Part shown: positions 23,931-37,149 of the stretch, one piece after another
How the letters are laid out: every line of letters starts with the position of its first letter
Numbering within the stretch: position 1 is the stretch's first letter
Origin: Atherix ibis
Taxonomy: Eukaryota > Arthropoda > Insecta > Diptera > Athericidae
Assembly: GCA_958298945.1 (NCBI GenBank)
Contig: OY282609.1
Span: forward strand, 36,553,212 to 36,617,211
Reading direction: 5' to 3'
DNA length: 64,000 bases
Position numbers and translations under genes: made by a program
The notes under the pieces: generated by a model
What the model was told of the DNA's origin: nothing
What the model saw: only the letters and a program-made list of their open reading frames with translations
Database searches by the model: none

Positions 23931-25153
23931 CGAGGGTCGTTTAATAAGTGCTTAGAAAAATATGGAAAAAAACTGTTTTTAAAAAAAAATTTTCTTATTT
24001 TTCAACATAATTTCCTTTTAGCTCTATACATTTTTCCAACAGTTTTTCCAAAATTTTTATCCCGTCGAAAAAATAGGATTTCGGAAGTTCTGCAAAATAC
24101 TCATCCGATTGGGGAAAAGAAAATAGTCACTCGGGGCCAAATCTGGTGAATAAGCGGGATGCTGCAACAATTCCATTCTCAATTCCACAATTTTGGCCAT
24201 GGAAACAGCGCAGGTGTGCACACGCGCATTGTCCTGATGCAAGAGGATTTTTTTCTTCTTCAGATGGGGGCGTTTCTCTTTGATTTCCTCGCTCAACCGT
24301 TGCAATAACGACGCGTAATACGCTCCTGTTATTGTTTTTCCTTTTTCCAAGTAGTCGATAAAAATGATGCCCTGCGAATCCCAAAAGACCGTGGCCATCA
24401 CCTTGCCGGCCGATGGCACAGTTTTTGCCTTCTTCGGAGCCCGTTCACCCTTGAAAATCCACTGTGATGACTGTCTCTTCGTTTCTGGAGTGTAGTAGTG
24501 TATCCAGGTTTCGTCCATAGTGACATATCGACGAAGGAATTCGGCAGAATTGCGATTAAAGAGTGCCAACATAGCCTCAGAGTTCACTACACGATTCCGC
24601 TTATTCTCCTCTGAGAGCAAACGCGGCACCCATCTTGCCGAAATTTTTTTCACAGACAATTTTTCATGCAAAATTGAAGCGACTGTACCTTATGATATGC
24701 CCGTGGCCTCAACTAATTCGCGCACTTTAATTCGCCGATCGTTCAAAATCAGATCGTGGATTTTGTCGAAGATTTCAGGAGTAGACACCTCAACTGGCGT
24801 CCTGAACGATGTTCATCTTTTGTGGATGAACGGCCACGTTTAAATTCATCCACTCAATTGTAAACCATCGCAAACACAGGTGCAGATGTGCCATGAACTG
24901 CATCCAACTCGGCTTTGATTTCTTTCGGGCTTAAGCCTTTCAAATGGAGATGTTTGATAACAGCCCTAAACTCGCTTTTTTCCATTGTTATGCATAAATA
25001 AATGTCGTTAACTTTAATCGACGATAGAAATTGACCTACGCTATGGAAATTTTGACAGCTTTCCTGCCGATAATGCTACTTACAAAAAAAATCTTTACCG
25101 ACACTACGAGCGCAATTTCTCGGATTTTCTAAGGACTTATTGAACGACCCTCG
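23931..25153 (-). mobile_element. Complete mellifera-type mariner, inactive
   Basis: The terminal repeats CGAGGGTCGTTTAATAAGT (left) and, on the opposite strand, CGAGGGTCGTTCAATAAGT (right) continue to CTTAGAAAA with few mismatches. TA duplications are at 23929-23930 and 25154-25155. The length is 1223 bp. It shares TIR type and transposase lineage with the copy at 53158-54403. Confidence 0.95.
23995..24985 (-). pseudogene. Mellifera-type mariner transposase, frameshifted
   Basis: The ATG at 24985-24983 starts MEKSEFRAVIKHLHLKG, followed by the helix-turn-helix region with frameshifts and stops. The open part at 24671-24057 reads KKISARWVPRLLSEENK, DETWIHYYTPETKRQS, KAKTVPSAGKVMATVFWDS, YLEKGKTITGAYY, LLHQDNARVHT and YSPDLAPSDYFLFPN. 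All three catalytic Asp are kept, with DD34D spacing. After FLFPN about 65 bp are deleted and the last part is read in another frame (EYFAELPKSYFFDG, IELKGNYVEK) to TAA at 23997-23995. A mariner of this type would normally be about 345 residues. It cannot make a full transposase. Confidence 0.9.
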
Positions 25154-25159
25154 TAATTT

Positions 25160-26950
25160 TACATCAAATTACATTTGTACGATTTTTTCTGGAAAACCTT
25201 ATAAAGTTATTCTTCACTGTACACATATGTGTATGTCCATCAGATAATCAACTACTTATAGAAAATGTAAAAATAGTTTTGTGAAATGGAAGTGCAAATA
25301 AAATGCAATAGTACTCCGGAAATAACTTATGGATACATGATATGCAAATAATTATATTTTATTGATCAAACATAGTTATTGATTATCATCAAATTATCAT
25401 ATAAATTCAAAAATTCTGAGATACTAAGAGAAAATAGACTATATACAAGAACGTATAAAAGTTAAAATTTTATATACAATATAAATTGCAATAAATTTTA
25501 TAATAATAACTGAGGTTAACATTTAATTTAATTGTACAATAATATAAATGACATAATAATAATTTAATCAAATCGATTATTATAATCAGTCAATTCGATT
25601 ATAGAATATTTTAAAACAAAATTATTATAATATTCAAATAAACTTTAATAACATAATAATCAATGTCAATATTAAAGCTAGGTATATATTGCAATTACAA
25701 GACATAGTTATAGAGTAAATTAAGAATTTTCTTAAGTCAACCATTAATAATTTTATTGTTTGGGCAGAAACTAAGTAATTATAAAAATAATAATACTAAA
25801 AAAAAGTTAATTCATTATTAAAAAAATGAAAATAAAATATTTTTAGAGTTATCTTATTATGATCAAAATCTTTATTAAATGGTGCTTTATCGTCTATTTC
25901 GGTATAGCACGAAATATAATTAACTTAACAATTTCTATTATCAAATATTAAGAAGATAAACAAACTTTGGGATTATTTAATTTACAGTGGAAGAGACACA
26001 AATCAAGGAAATTTATTTTAATTGGAATTTACTTTCTAATATACATACAACAATATCATAATTAATGATAATAAATAGATTATCTATAAGGAATATGGTA
26101 AATGCTTTTAGATAAACATAATTCTACAAAACCATAAAGTATCCAAAATGCATAAAATAAGAGAATGCATAGACTCTAAACTGGTTAACGCATTAATCAC
26201 AATTTGTTCATAATTACTATTGACATCGAAATAAATTTCACTTGGCCCATAGTAATTGTTTGCCTGAAATTTCTTAGCTGGGAGTTCCCCACTTTGTTAA
26301 ATTCCTCTTTTACTTCCTTTTTATCTATTTTTCTATAGCTATATATATATACATGTATATGTGTATGCACATATATGAATTATACAATACGTCATTATAA
26401 ATACTTTTGGTTGACACAATTAATTATTTCAAAATTATATTTTTCTTCTCCTTATTCGAATCGGACTCCGCATTAATCTCCAACAATAATAACTTTTATT
26501 TTTCGATGCCGACAAATTTTCTTTATTTAATGGTAGGTAAAAAATTGAATTGATGTAATGGGAACAAGTAAGAGAAACACCTTGTACAGTTAATGGAATA
26601 TATATAATAAAGAGTTATTTGACACACAAAAATGTTGTATCAATCGATAAAAAATATTTCATATCCAAAATACTGCAAGTGGAGTTTGCTTAAACTAAAT
26701 TGAACAGGTATGTGTATACTCATAATTTGAAGATAGTATACGGCAAAGACTGTTTATTCAGTTCGAACTACGAATAACAACAATGAAGGAATACACATAT
26801 TCGTATAAAATTTGTAATGACAGGCATTTAATATGTTTGCACTCTTGTTTAACACTATTGATCACATCAACAATTTTGTATTTTATTCATTTCTTCCAAA
26901 ATTTATTTAACCAAATTCATTGATGTTAGAAAAAAATTACAAGAAATCTC
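25160..26950. other. AT-rich non-coding DNA, no gene seen
   Basis: The stretch is strongly AT-rich with a short TA/TG microsatellite-like stretch at 26338-26380. I see no coding sequence. Confidence 0.55.
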
Positions 26951-26959
26951 AAATACGCT

Positions 26960-27465
26960 AATCCGATCGACCGATCGATTGGTAAAACTCACTGCGATGG
27001 TTTGGTCATTCATCTGAGTAACTCTAATTAGTGATGATGTCAAGATCGCCTCAAATAACGTACAAGTACCATCAATGTAATGTTGACACAGAAAACAAAT
27101 TAGATACGATAGAGGTCGATCTCATTAGTCATGTACAATCATTATTTTTAATAGACCACCATTGATGATCGATAGTATTTCGTATTTTCAAATTTCTTCC
27201 CCATTACCCCTCAGTGCTGTCGATCAATCACAAGTGTACCCAGTATTCATAACACCACCATCCGTACGATCCTATTTTGTCTTGTTGCCGTAAAAAATCT
27301 GAACTAATTACAATGCAAATTAATATCAAATTCAGTTATACACCGAATAAATGTTCCACTTCAATATGATTTGCTTGCTTGATCAAATCTTCAATTAAAA
27401 CCATTCCATCGATCGGGACTTTTATGTCAGAAGCATACCAATCGATACGGATGACCTAAAATGAA
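26960..27465. promoter_or_regulatory. Cluster of GATCGA/ATCGAT motifs, candidate regulatory element
   Basis: CGATC-type words occur repeatedly: CCGATCGACCGATCGATTGG near 26962-26981, GGTCGATCTC near 27115, GATGATCGATAG near 27165, GTCGATCAATC near 27218, CATCGATCGGG near 27408 and CAATCGATACGG near 27440. CG-containing words are rare in the surrounding DNA. ATCGAT is part of known fly motifs (for example the DREF site TATCGATA), but no exact DREF site is seen. Function is inferred only from motif density. Confidence 0.3.
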
Positions 27466-27903
27466 AATACTTCTTCCTATTTTGGATACCGTTTGAAAAT
27501 AATCGAGGAGCAGATTTACAAACTAAAAAAAATATTCAAAATATAATTATAATTATTCAAGAACTGCAGCAATAAATTATATATTTTTTTCTAATCTTTT
27601 AATATTTTCTTGAATGAGAAAAATAATATTAAGAATCTTTTTAGGTACATTTTCTCTTTAAATGTGTTAATATTTCATAGCAATTGTTTTTATTAAATTT
27701 TTTTTTATGATCAACTTAAACATTCATTTTAAATAGTCAATAATAGAAAAAAATTGTTTAAGTCAAGAGTAGAAAATATTTTTGAAGACACTTTATAAAA
27801 ATATTTGATTTACAGACTTGTATTTAGAAAAGAGAAAATAAAGCAGTTTGAGGAGAAATTACAATTATTATATTAAGAAGAAAATATGTATATATATAAT
27901 AAG

Positions 27904-28200
27904 TGTTTGTTTGTTTGTATGTAAGGTCCTTAGGGCATTAGCGATTTTGGATAGCATGTTAGATTGTCTTAAGAAATTGAAAAGAGGAAAAGGTATTGAG
28001 GGATCTAAAAGATCCATAATAGAGGGAATCTTATTAGAAAAGAAATATTGGGTAGGGTGAAATTGAGTTAGAAGATGAGGGATAGTGAGTTGAACGTTAC
28101 AGTAAGGGCAGATGGGTAGAGGATGATTTCGAAATAGGAAATTATATGTAAGAGTTAAATGTCCTTTCCGAGTTCGGAACAGTTCCCGTGGCCAAATTTT
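27904..28200 (-). pseudogene. LINE 3' end (same family as 14829-15419)
   Basis: The minus strand reads LFRTRKGHLTLTYNFLFRN, CPYCNVQLTIPHLL and IPSIMDLLDPSIPFPLFNFL, which matches the C-terminus of the LINE at 14829-15262 motif by motif. The last Cys of the zinc knuckle is lost. It ends at a TTTG repeat (27904-27917), the complement of the CAAA tail. The 5' side is truncated near 28200. Confidence 0.8.
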
Positions 28201-28919
28201 TGTAAGTCATAAGACGTACTATAAATAAATATTATTAGTAGAAATTTTCGACTCCTGTTATAGTTTAAACTGGTAACTACATCAGAATTTAGTATGAATA
28301 ACATTTAATTTTTAAAATTTTGTCATTTTTTTTTAAAGCTTTACCTGTGAATAACAATTTTTTTATATGGGTAACGCTTTGAAGATTACTAACATGACAT
28401 TACTAAAAATTTAATGCTTTCTCTTTGATTAACTTCCGTAAATTAATTATTTCCGAATAGAGATAATCATGAATCATCTAAAAATCAATATGTAAGAAAA
28501 AATAATTTTATAAGAAATGCTAAAAAATATGGAAGATTTGTAATTTTTATAAAGAATTAACAAATTTAATTCTGCATACGTTAATTTTAGTCAGTGAACT
28601 TGTAAATTATTATGCTCGCATCATTGAGTTTCGTAATTGGCAGATTTTCATGTCTACGTAATTGGCAGACTTCAATAATTAAGCTTTTGGTTCTTATCTT
28701 CATGAACTATCTTGAAAAATCAGTTCATGCGCTATTTGGCAATTAGTTTTTGTAAATTAATTAATAAATAATATATTTTTAAATTACTTACTATTCATAT
28801 ACATCTTTAAGAGATGAATGAATGGTTTTCGCTATAAATTAAAATTAAAATTTAATAATACTTTGAGGCTTTAAAGATATTATTTTAGCCGAGGTAACTT
28901 ATATAATTTTTAAAAAGAT

Positions 28920-28954
28920 TTTAAATAATACTTCAGACCAAAGTATTATTTAAA
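28920..28954. repeat. Inverted repeat, 14 bp arms, 7 nt loop
   Basis: TTTAAATAATACTT at 28920-28933 is the exact reverse complement of 28941-28954. AT-rich arms make chance origin possible. Confidence 0.8.
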
Positions 28955-29301
28955 GTGCACGTTCTTATACTGCAGATATAAAAAATTACATTTCCTACAA
29001 ATAATACTTCTGAATGAATATTCTCAGAAACTGCTAAAAACTAGTATGTTTTAATTTTTAATTGTTTTAAGAACCTTAAATGTTATCATAGATTATTCAC
29101 CAATAAAATTTATAATTCTATTAATTCATTGTTATTTATATTATTTAAAAGTTCATAATGATTTAAACAGTTGCATTGTTAACAATAAGCCCAAAATAAT
29201 AATTTTTTTTAAACTAAAATTTAGCATCTTTTAATATTACCAGCGAATCATTAGATCATATTCTCTAAAATGCTTTGATTAGAATGGTCATTTCTCAGAA
29301 T

Positions 29302-29334
29302 AGCTGCGAATTTTTGAATAGTAAATTCGCAGCT
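29302..29334. repeat. Inverted repeat, 12 bp arms, 9 nt loop
   Basis: AGCTGCGAATTT at 29302-29313 is the exact reverse complement of 29323-29334. The arms contain CTGCG, so it is less likely to be chance than the AT-only ones. Confidence 0.8.
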
Positions 29335-32300
29335 GTTTTTAAAGGAATCTCGCTTCTTAAAGTCACTTAATAATAGTAGTCGCCTAATGGTGTATAGTCT
29401 GATCAAAGAGTGAGAGGAAGTAGTTTGTACCTTTGTTGGAAGCACCTGATCATTGCGGAAGGCGATTTATATTTGCAGGATAGCACATTTTATTTAATAA
29501 GAAGCGCAAACTAAAATGAAAGAAATTACATCGTATCTGAGACAAATCAAGATATTAATTGTAGATATTCTTTTCAAATACAACCTATTAAAAAAAAACC
29601 TTTGTACATATAAAGGTATAAGTAGGACAATTTGTAATAAGCTAAAATTAATTAGAAATTCTTTCAAGAGAAGCTGAAAATAATGTTTGAACATTTTTCT
29701 CACAAATAATTTCATCTTCACATAATACTAGTAAATATGATGACTTTGGTTTATTAACATTTTCATAGAAATTGTCTATGAATGTACACTTAATTTAGTA
29801 TAATTAATTTCATAAATAGGATGCAATTTTTCATATTTAAGAATTTTAGTATGATTTAAACAAAAGATACAGAGTTGTTAATAAATCTTAAATAAACATA
29901 CTCGTATACATGTGTTATTGAATTATAAATTATAGCTTAGTAGATATTATTAATCTACAAAAGCATTACATCCAGGGAAACTTAAACAAGGTACATAGTT
30001 ACAAACATAAATGGAAAATAGTGGAGAAAATTCAAGACATTCACTTTTACTCAACACTCAATAAATTATTTACTATACTCCCTTGATTTTTAGTTACTAT
30101 TCTCTTAATTTATACGTAAGTCGAGTAAATTTTTATATGAAATTCTGGTAAATTAACCCAAATTTTCAAAATAATCTCTATGAAATGTCTAATTACAAAG
30201 TGCACATATGGTATTTGCTAAATAATGGATTCACTTTTAAGATGGTCTCCATAGATAATTTACTTGATAGCTAGAGAGTACAGAGTTTTTTCCACTTCAA
30301 ATTGGTTCAGAATGGTCTAAAATACAGAAGGTACTTCATAATAAAAAGACTTAAATTCGGAAATACTCAAAGTAAAAAACGATTAAATAAATTCAACCAT
30401 CATTACAGAAGGTGATTGCTTGCGGTTTCAAGCATTTTTGTTATTAACCTTATTGGCCATTGGGTACATAAATAATTTTTTTGAGAAACCCATACTCGCT
30501 ATTTCAACTCAAAATTTTGTTAGAAACTGTAGTTTATTAGAAAGTTTACAGAATTCTAATAAATCAACCTAATAGAAACTTGGATTATATTGAAAACTGG
30601 TCTGATCGTAATACTTAATTCTGAAAGAGGAGAGTATGTTACGAGAACGTATGTAATTACAAATTGGTCACTAGTTAGAATTATGCCTGAATACCCGGTT
30701 TGGTGATAGTTTTAAGCGAATTAACTTTTACCTATTTAACTAGATGACGTATTAAATAATTTCTATATTCGTATGTTTGTATAAATCAAAACAGGAGAAT
30801 GTAGAAAGCAAGAATACGTCTAGTTTCGGGTAAATCCAAAATTAAAAATGAAATTCAAGTTAACCAACGCAAACTCGACTAGGTAAATGAGCTAAACTAG
30901 AAACCGCACCTGCCATAGCTGAGAATGGATGAATGAACGCCGGAAAATGTGGTCACTTATTTTTAATTTGGTTTTGGTTACCAAGAAAGAATTGTGAAGA
31001 AACACATTACCAAAACGAAGACAAGTTGAGAATTCATTTTTATGGATTTTAGGTCACTGGTAGGTTATGTGTTAACTTAAATATAATAAAAATGGTAATC
31101 AGAAGAATAGCGGTTGAAAATGAAACGATGTCTTTGTACGGGAATTCCATCAATGCTGTTGTTTTAAAATATTTAAACTTCCTCTACCATCACCACCTTA
31201 AAAAAAAAGAAATTTTGAATAATATAATTTGTGCAGTTAAATTGAATTAAATTTCAGTTTATTATTTAGTTAGGGAAAAGTATGAATTAAATAATTAAAT
31301 GCATTATGAAGTAGTATTTGTATGTTTTGATGGTCGAATTTATTCAAATTATAGCAATGACCTATCAAAATATATATCCAAATCAAAAACAACTAAAATA
31401 TGATTATAAACAAATATCCACATTTATGTGTTAGGTTATAATAATAATAACAATATTCTACTTACTTAATTGAAAAATACTAGAATACTAAATTGATATA
31501 ATATGGTAACCACTATTGATTATTTTCTTTATATTAACCGATATATTTTCGAAGAGAAAAACTTCCAAAGATAAATTTTGTAAATTTATCATTCTAAAGG
31601 AATGCGGGTAATTTATTCTTGAAAGATGATCAATTAAAGAGGCTAGTGACCGATGAGGTGAATTCACGATGCAACAATCACGAAATTTCCAATTTGCTGT
31701 AGGCGTGACTGACATTTTTGGTAAAGTTTTTTTCAAAACACAATTTCTAGTTGATTTAATAAAGAACTATTCATTTTTGAAAATAAAAAATGATTGATAG
31801 ATGTACTTTTTTGGTATAAATTAATCGGGTTATTGATAGTTTTATTATATGACCATACTTTAATATTTCGCTGTTAAAATAGGAGGATTAAGAGAAATCG
31901 TAAAATTTTACTCATTTTTATATCGTTAACTAAGTTTATAGTTTCTTGAGACTCTGCTTTAAATTAAAAAATATTCATTTAAATTTACAAAACATTTTAT
32001 ATAATATTATTAATTCTTCGGTTTTTTTTTTGGTATTTTTATATTTAAATGGTAAGTTTTTCTAAATAAAAATATCATAGCTGTTTTCTTAAATCTAAAG
32101 AAAAACAATTTATATGCTAAAATAAGAAAAAAATAAATCGTATGTAAAAAAATGAAGTGCTAATTGAAGGAACACAATTTACAGAACATTTTAATAGAAT
32201 AAGCATTTATAAGAAAATAGTAGTAAATATCAAAAGCCAAATTGTTTTTTCTTTTAATTTTTCATGGCTTAATATTTACGAAGGTTCTATCTTTTAAAGG

Positions 32301-35300
32301 CATTAATAAAATAATAAAGTTCATGAGTTTAACTTAATTGAACTACAATTTAAAAAAAAATAGATTAATAGCAAAAAGCTAATCAACACAATTATTTGAA
32401 TTTAAAGCATATATTTACCCCCTCGGACTAAAACTCAAGAGCTATCCACTAAAATTTCCGATTCCTTTCAAATCAATTTTCATTATAAAAGTAAAATTAT
32501 AATGGGTTCCCTTATATACTAGCATGAGCAATACCGTCTACAATAGTACAAAATATGAATTTTGGAGAAATATTTAAAAAAATGTATTATTTTATGACTT
32601 TATTTAATTGTGTAAAATTATTTAAATAAAAAAAAAACGTTGACGTATCTTTAATGAAAAAGTTTTAAATTTTAATTACTAATATATTTTAAAAAATCAG
32701 TTATCTTTATTTTATATAGTATCAATAAGAGTATGGTTCAAAGATTATCGGTGAAGTTCAATATACTTAATTGTATAGATAATAAAATAAATTTTTCTTA
32801 TAATATCGGAAGCTGATAAAAGTTTTTTGAACTTACGACAAATGAACCTATAAAATTCACATTACCATAAATATGTAATAAAATTTGAAATAAATAAATA
32901 TTTATTAAAGCAATAAAAAATCAATATCGATATTAAATGAAAGCAAAATAAACAACAGTAAGTTAACGTTTATTAAAATAGGTTGTCTATAAATTGTTTC
33001 TACTACTTCCAAATTAGAATATTTATACAAATTTATATAAATACGTGTTGATTGCATTAAGTTTTCGTATTCATTTTTAATAACTGCTATAGACAACGGA
33101 ATCTAAATTGAATAAAAATTTAAAAAAAAAACTATAAATTATATTTAAAGAATAAATTTATTATGTTAACCTTATTTTAAAATGGTGGTCTTGGATTAAG
33201 AAAAACATACATTGTACAGCTATTTAGTTGTTAAGAAAATTCCCTAAAGAACATTTAATTTTTACCATTTTTATTTAATTTATGAGTGTTTTGACCTTAT
33301 TCAATAGAATAAACTAATATTTCAGGAACTAATAGCAAATAGTAGATATCATAATAAAACGTATAGAAAACTTTATTATATAAAAACATTTTTTTAAAGT
33401 ATTAGAAAGTTTTCAAGCATATTCTATTTTTAGTTATTTATAAATTTTCTTTTGAATTATTTTTAATTTAATATTAATATTCAATCATTTATTAAATATA
33501 CTGTAATTAGGTAAAGGATTATTTTTTGAACATTTAGTGACATCTTCTCCTCTAAAATTTAAAAATATACTAACTGTATATAGATATTTATATATATGCA
33601 CAGGCTCCTAGGGCAACTTGCTGATATGTAAAGTTTAAAAGCCAATATAGGGAGCTCCGTGATATCTAAAACTAACTGAGGATACCTATATAATACAATG
33701 TGTATAAGAAAAATCACATAAAATAATAATTAAATACTTAGAGACAAAATGATTATAAGGTTGATTAGGAAACCTATAAAACCACTTAGCGCGTTCTAGA
33801 TTTGACACAAACTGTCAATCGTACCACTTATTGGCATGTAAAATTCACAGTGAATAGCAGTTTATAATCCGATAATATCAGATTATATAAGATATAAGTA
33901 AAAAAATTTATTGGCAACAAATAAAATAAATAAAATTGTTAATTTGACATCTTAACTATGAGAAAAAAAAATGCAAAAAGATCATTACAATATATTTTTA
34001 AATTTTACAAAATATTTTAATTTTTATTTAACATTTTAAGCTTTTTATAAATAATTTTATATAACGGTGCAAATTTTTTATTCGGAATGAATTATTATTT
34101 CATTTGCATAAAAATAAAATGTTAGATGACATCATTAATTACATAACAAAATTTATTATTCTTTTATCTGATTTTGCATTAATTAATCATATATTCTATT
34201 TTTTTCAATAAAAAAGAATTTTTTGCCAATTACTATCATATAATAAATAATATTGCTAAATGACAATAAAAGAAAATTATTTAGTTTAACAACTTCTTGA
34301 AAAATAAACGCACTATTTTACGAATGTATCTTTCGTAGATAATTCACCGCAGCTGTATTTAAAAATCCTATCATACCAAAGTAATTTAATCAGTCTGCAA
34401 TTTCTGGAAAAATATTAAATAACTAAAAATATTTTTAAATATATTGTAGTAAGCCGTATTATACAAAACTTTTATAAATATAAGAAAACATAAAAGTTAT
34501 ATTTATAAATAAACAAAATACATCGAAGAGATCGATTTATTTTGCTTATAGAAAATTAAAAGATGTCCAACTTTCAATAATATCAGATAAATGCTGGTAT
34601 ATGGTATCTCTGAGTAATCAACTTTGTCCGATTTCATACAGATATTTATAACTCTATTAATACTAACTATTCTGCCAATGAAAGATATTGCTGAATTATA
34701 AATCAAAATATGAAAATTCATAATAATTGGAAAAAACGTGCTTTTATTGGAGAGTCAAGTTTACGAGTATGTATTTACATACTACGTCATGACCTCAATG
34801 CTACCTTGGACTTCATGTTAGCAAACTGACAAAAGTATTATTCAACAAATATTATTAAATTCTTAACCGACTATTGGTACAATATTCTGCTAAAAATTAA
34901 CTAGTAAAGAAAAATAAAAACAATAATTTTAAAAACAAATAATTTATTTCTTTATCAAATTTATTTTACCACAAATTATTAAAATTCATCAGCAAAAAAT
35001 GATGTTTGAAAAAAAAATTAGATAAAGGAACTTGTAGATAAAGCCTTTCAAAAGATTTTCCATTTTTATTTATGCAAATACTCTATGCATTCTTGGTATT
35101 CAAAAGAAACGTCTTAAAAATCACTTTCAATTGCTTTCCAAACAACTTTTCAACATTTTTTAAGAATCCAAACAAAAGAAAAACATCTTCTCTGCTTCAC
35201 GGCCCTTCAACATGAAACCGAAAATGTTTAAGAAATGAAACCGGTGTTATAAAGTTTAAGCATTCAATGGTCAGCGACCATTATGGACAGTGATAATATG

Positions 35301-35611
35301 GCATACCTGAGCCTAGAACCAGGTTTTAAACAATAATCCATTCCTGGTATCTTTATATCCATAAGAGCTTTTTCATAATGGCCATTTGAGAAATTTTCTT
35401 TTCATTTGATTCATCTTTTTTGAATATTCAACTAACTTAAGAAGGCATACAGATGAGCTAACAGGGTCTATGGCATAGACCTCTTCAACCATGAACGTGA
35501 ACACAGCGTGATTAAGTGTATATTATCTCTTGAATTAGTTATAAATGTCTATGTACTAAGAATTAAAATAAAACACCAAGTTAGTAGTTTTTTAATAATT
35601 TCACAAATAAG

Positions 35612-35637
35612 TAATAATAATAATAATAATAATAATA
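35612..35637. repeat. TAA microsatellite
   Basis: There are about eight to nine TAA units in a row, followed by a short ACT/TAA mixed stretch. Confidence 0.9.
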
Positions 35638-36364
35638 TCAGTACTACTACTAATAATAGAAGGAATGATAATAATCATACAGTTTTTCTACATGCTGTAA
35701 TAGATTAAGTATAAGATAAATTTTGCTTCTATTTTATTTTATTATCGAATAATACTTTCGTGCATTCACTCTCATAGCATATTGTTTATTCGAACTAAAA
35801 TGGTAGATTTGTGTATAAAATTAGAGCAATATCATAGTAATTTTACTAATCGAAATCACTTTTAATCATTATTACATACAGGATAATCCGGTTTATCAGT
35901 CATAAATTAGAAAGATGTGTTTCAATACAACATCATGAATCAAGCAGAAAATTATTTTGAAGTCTAAAAAAGCATAACTGAAAAGAAAACGCAAAAAGAA
36001 AATAGTATTCCGATTTTGTGATTATTTTCATATTGAGGACAACCGGAAATTACTAATATGACTTGGTAATATTAGTTTCAACTTTTATAAGTTTTGTGAA
36101 AAACTAAACAATCAAGTTTTAAAAAGTAGTGAATAAAAAGCATATTTGAACTTGAAGACATAAATCTTCTCAAAAAGAAAACTTAACCGAGATTCTTAGA
36201 ACAAATCGTCATAGTAAATTTTTTATAACTAAAGTGCCCAGAAAATTGTTGTGACCGATTTTCGGAATTGCGGTGGTAACGTTGACTGAGGAATCAACAC
36301 TGACCACACCGACAACATTGGTTAAGGTCAAAAACTTTCACGGTGCCTACCAGAGTTCAGCAAA

Positions 36365-36460
36365 ATGAGCATGATGGATACAGTTTACGGCACGAAAAAA
36401 TACTTTCAGAGCTTGTCTGGAAGTAGTGACATTTATAGAACGTCAACATCTAGAGCAATG
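36365..36460 (+). CDS. First coding exon, gene unrecognised
   Basis: The start is CAAA-ATG, the preferred fly context, and the exon gives 32 codons: MSMMDTVYGTKKYFQSL, then SGSSDIYRTSTSRAM, followed immediately by the donor GTAAGT at 36461. It ends in phase 0. The peptide is polar, rich in Ser, Thr and Tyr, and has no signal peptide, so it looks like the N-terminus of a cytoplasmic or nuclear protein. The 120 bp upstream (36240-36364) are GC-richer and without an in-frame upstream start, as expected for a 5' UTR. No initiator or TATA box is convincing. The frame stays open into the intron to 36634, but that part is AT-rich and not coding. The next exon is not identified. I cannot name the gene. 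Confidence 0.7.
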
Positions 36461-36734
36461 GTAAGTAGATATACATATTTTTCTTTTATAAAATCATATA
36501 AAGCTCTTTATAAGAAAAGAATTACGAAATTATATATAGTAATTAAAATTCTGGACTGTAAATGGCAATCTACACGTGATCTTTCTTTCCATTTAACACA
36601 ATATTTGTTTGATATTCTCTACTTTAATAGTTAATTTGAATCCTATTATGCAGATAACTTTGTTAATTACTACAAAAAATCCAATCACTGTTTCAATCAC
36701 TGAAAAAATATTTTCTCAACCACTAAGTTTGTTT

Positions 36735-37075
36735 GCTTGCATTTGAAAAGTTCTTAGGATATGCGCTAGGAGGCATGGTGTAGCAACACGATCATGAGGC
36801 CATAAATAAACCAGTAAGACATGATTTGATTTGTAGATCATGCTTGTACTCTTTTAAGAAATGTAAAATACGATTTCACAAGGTATTGAGGGATCTAAAA
36901 GCTACACAATGGAGCGATTCTCGTTATAAAATAAATTTTAGGTAAGATGATATGTTATTATGGGTAGATTCGTAGGACGGGAACATGGGGTGACCAAAAG
37001 CTTAACCACATAGTCAAATTGGAATTTTTGGTAAGGAATGGACCTCTAGTTGGCGGAACCCAATGCTGCTCAACA
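36735..37075 (-). pseudogene. LINE 3' end fragment (same family as 27.9 kb copy)
   Basis: GGTATTGAGGGATCTAAAAG near 36881-36900 is identical to a stretch near 27991-28010 and in minus-strand reading gives LLDPSIP, the end of the LINE protein. The flank near 36735-36780 (GTTTGCTTGC, TTCTTAGGATATGCGCTAG) matches the CAAA-tail side of the 27.9 kb copy with many changes. It is an old copy. Confidence 0.65.
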
Positions 37076-37085
37076 CCTCTGTTAA

Positions 37086-37145
37086 AGATGATAATTTTTC
37101 GATAATTACGAATTCAGATGATAATTTTTCGATAATTACGAATTC
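37086..37145. repeat. Perfect tandem duplication, 30 bp unit
   Basis: The unit AGATGATAATTTTTCGATAA... occurs at 37086-37115 and again at 37116-37145 without a mismatch. It lies just beyond the LINE fragment and is recent by its identity. Confidence 0.95.
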
Positions 37146-37149
37146 AATT

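Larger units (their letters stand above)
28210..36200. other. 8 kb of AT-rich non-coding DNA, no gene seen
   Basis: No exon, transposase or retroelement motif is recognised. It contains two short stem-loops (28920-28954, 29302-29334) and an ATA microsatellite (35612-35637). Slightly GC-richer spots at 30880-31050, 33595-33850 and 35190-35350 carry no readable frame. It probably is intron or intergenic DNA between the exons at 16123 and 36365. Confidence 0.55.

Noticed and set aside
24520..24843. Plus-strand frame of 107 codons
   Set aside because: It is the antisense shadow of the mellifera-type mariner transposase.
36461..36634. Continuation of the open frame after the 36365 exon
   Set aside because: A strong GTAAGT donor stands at 36461 and the following sequence becomes AT-rich and intron-like.
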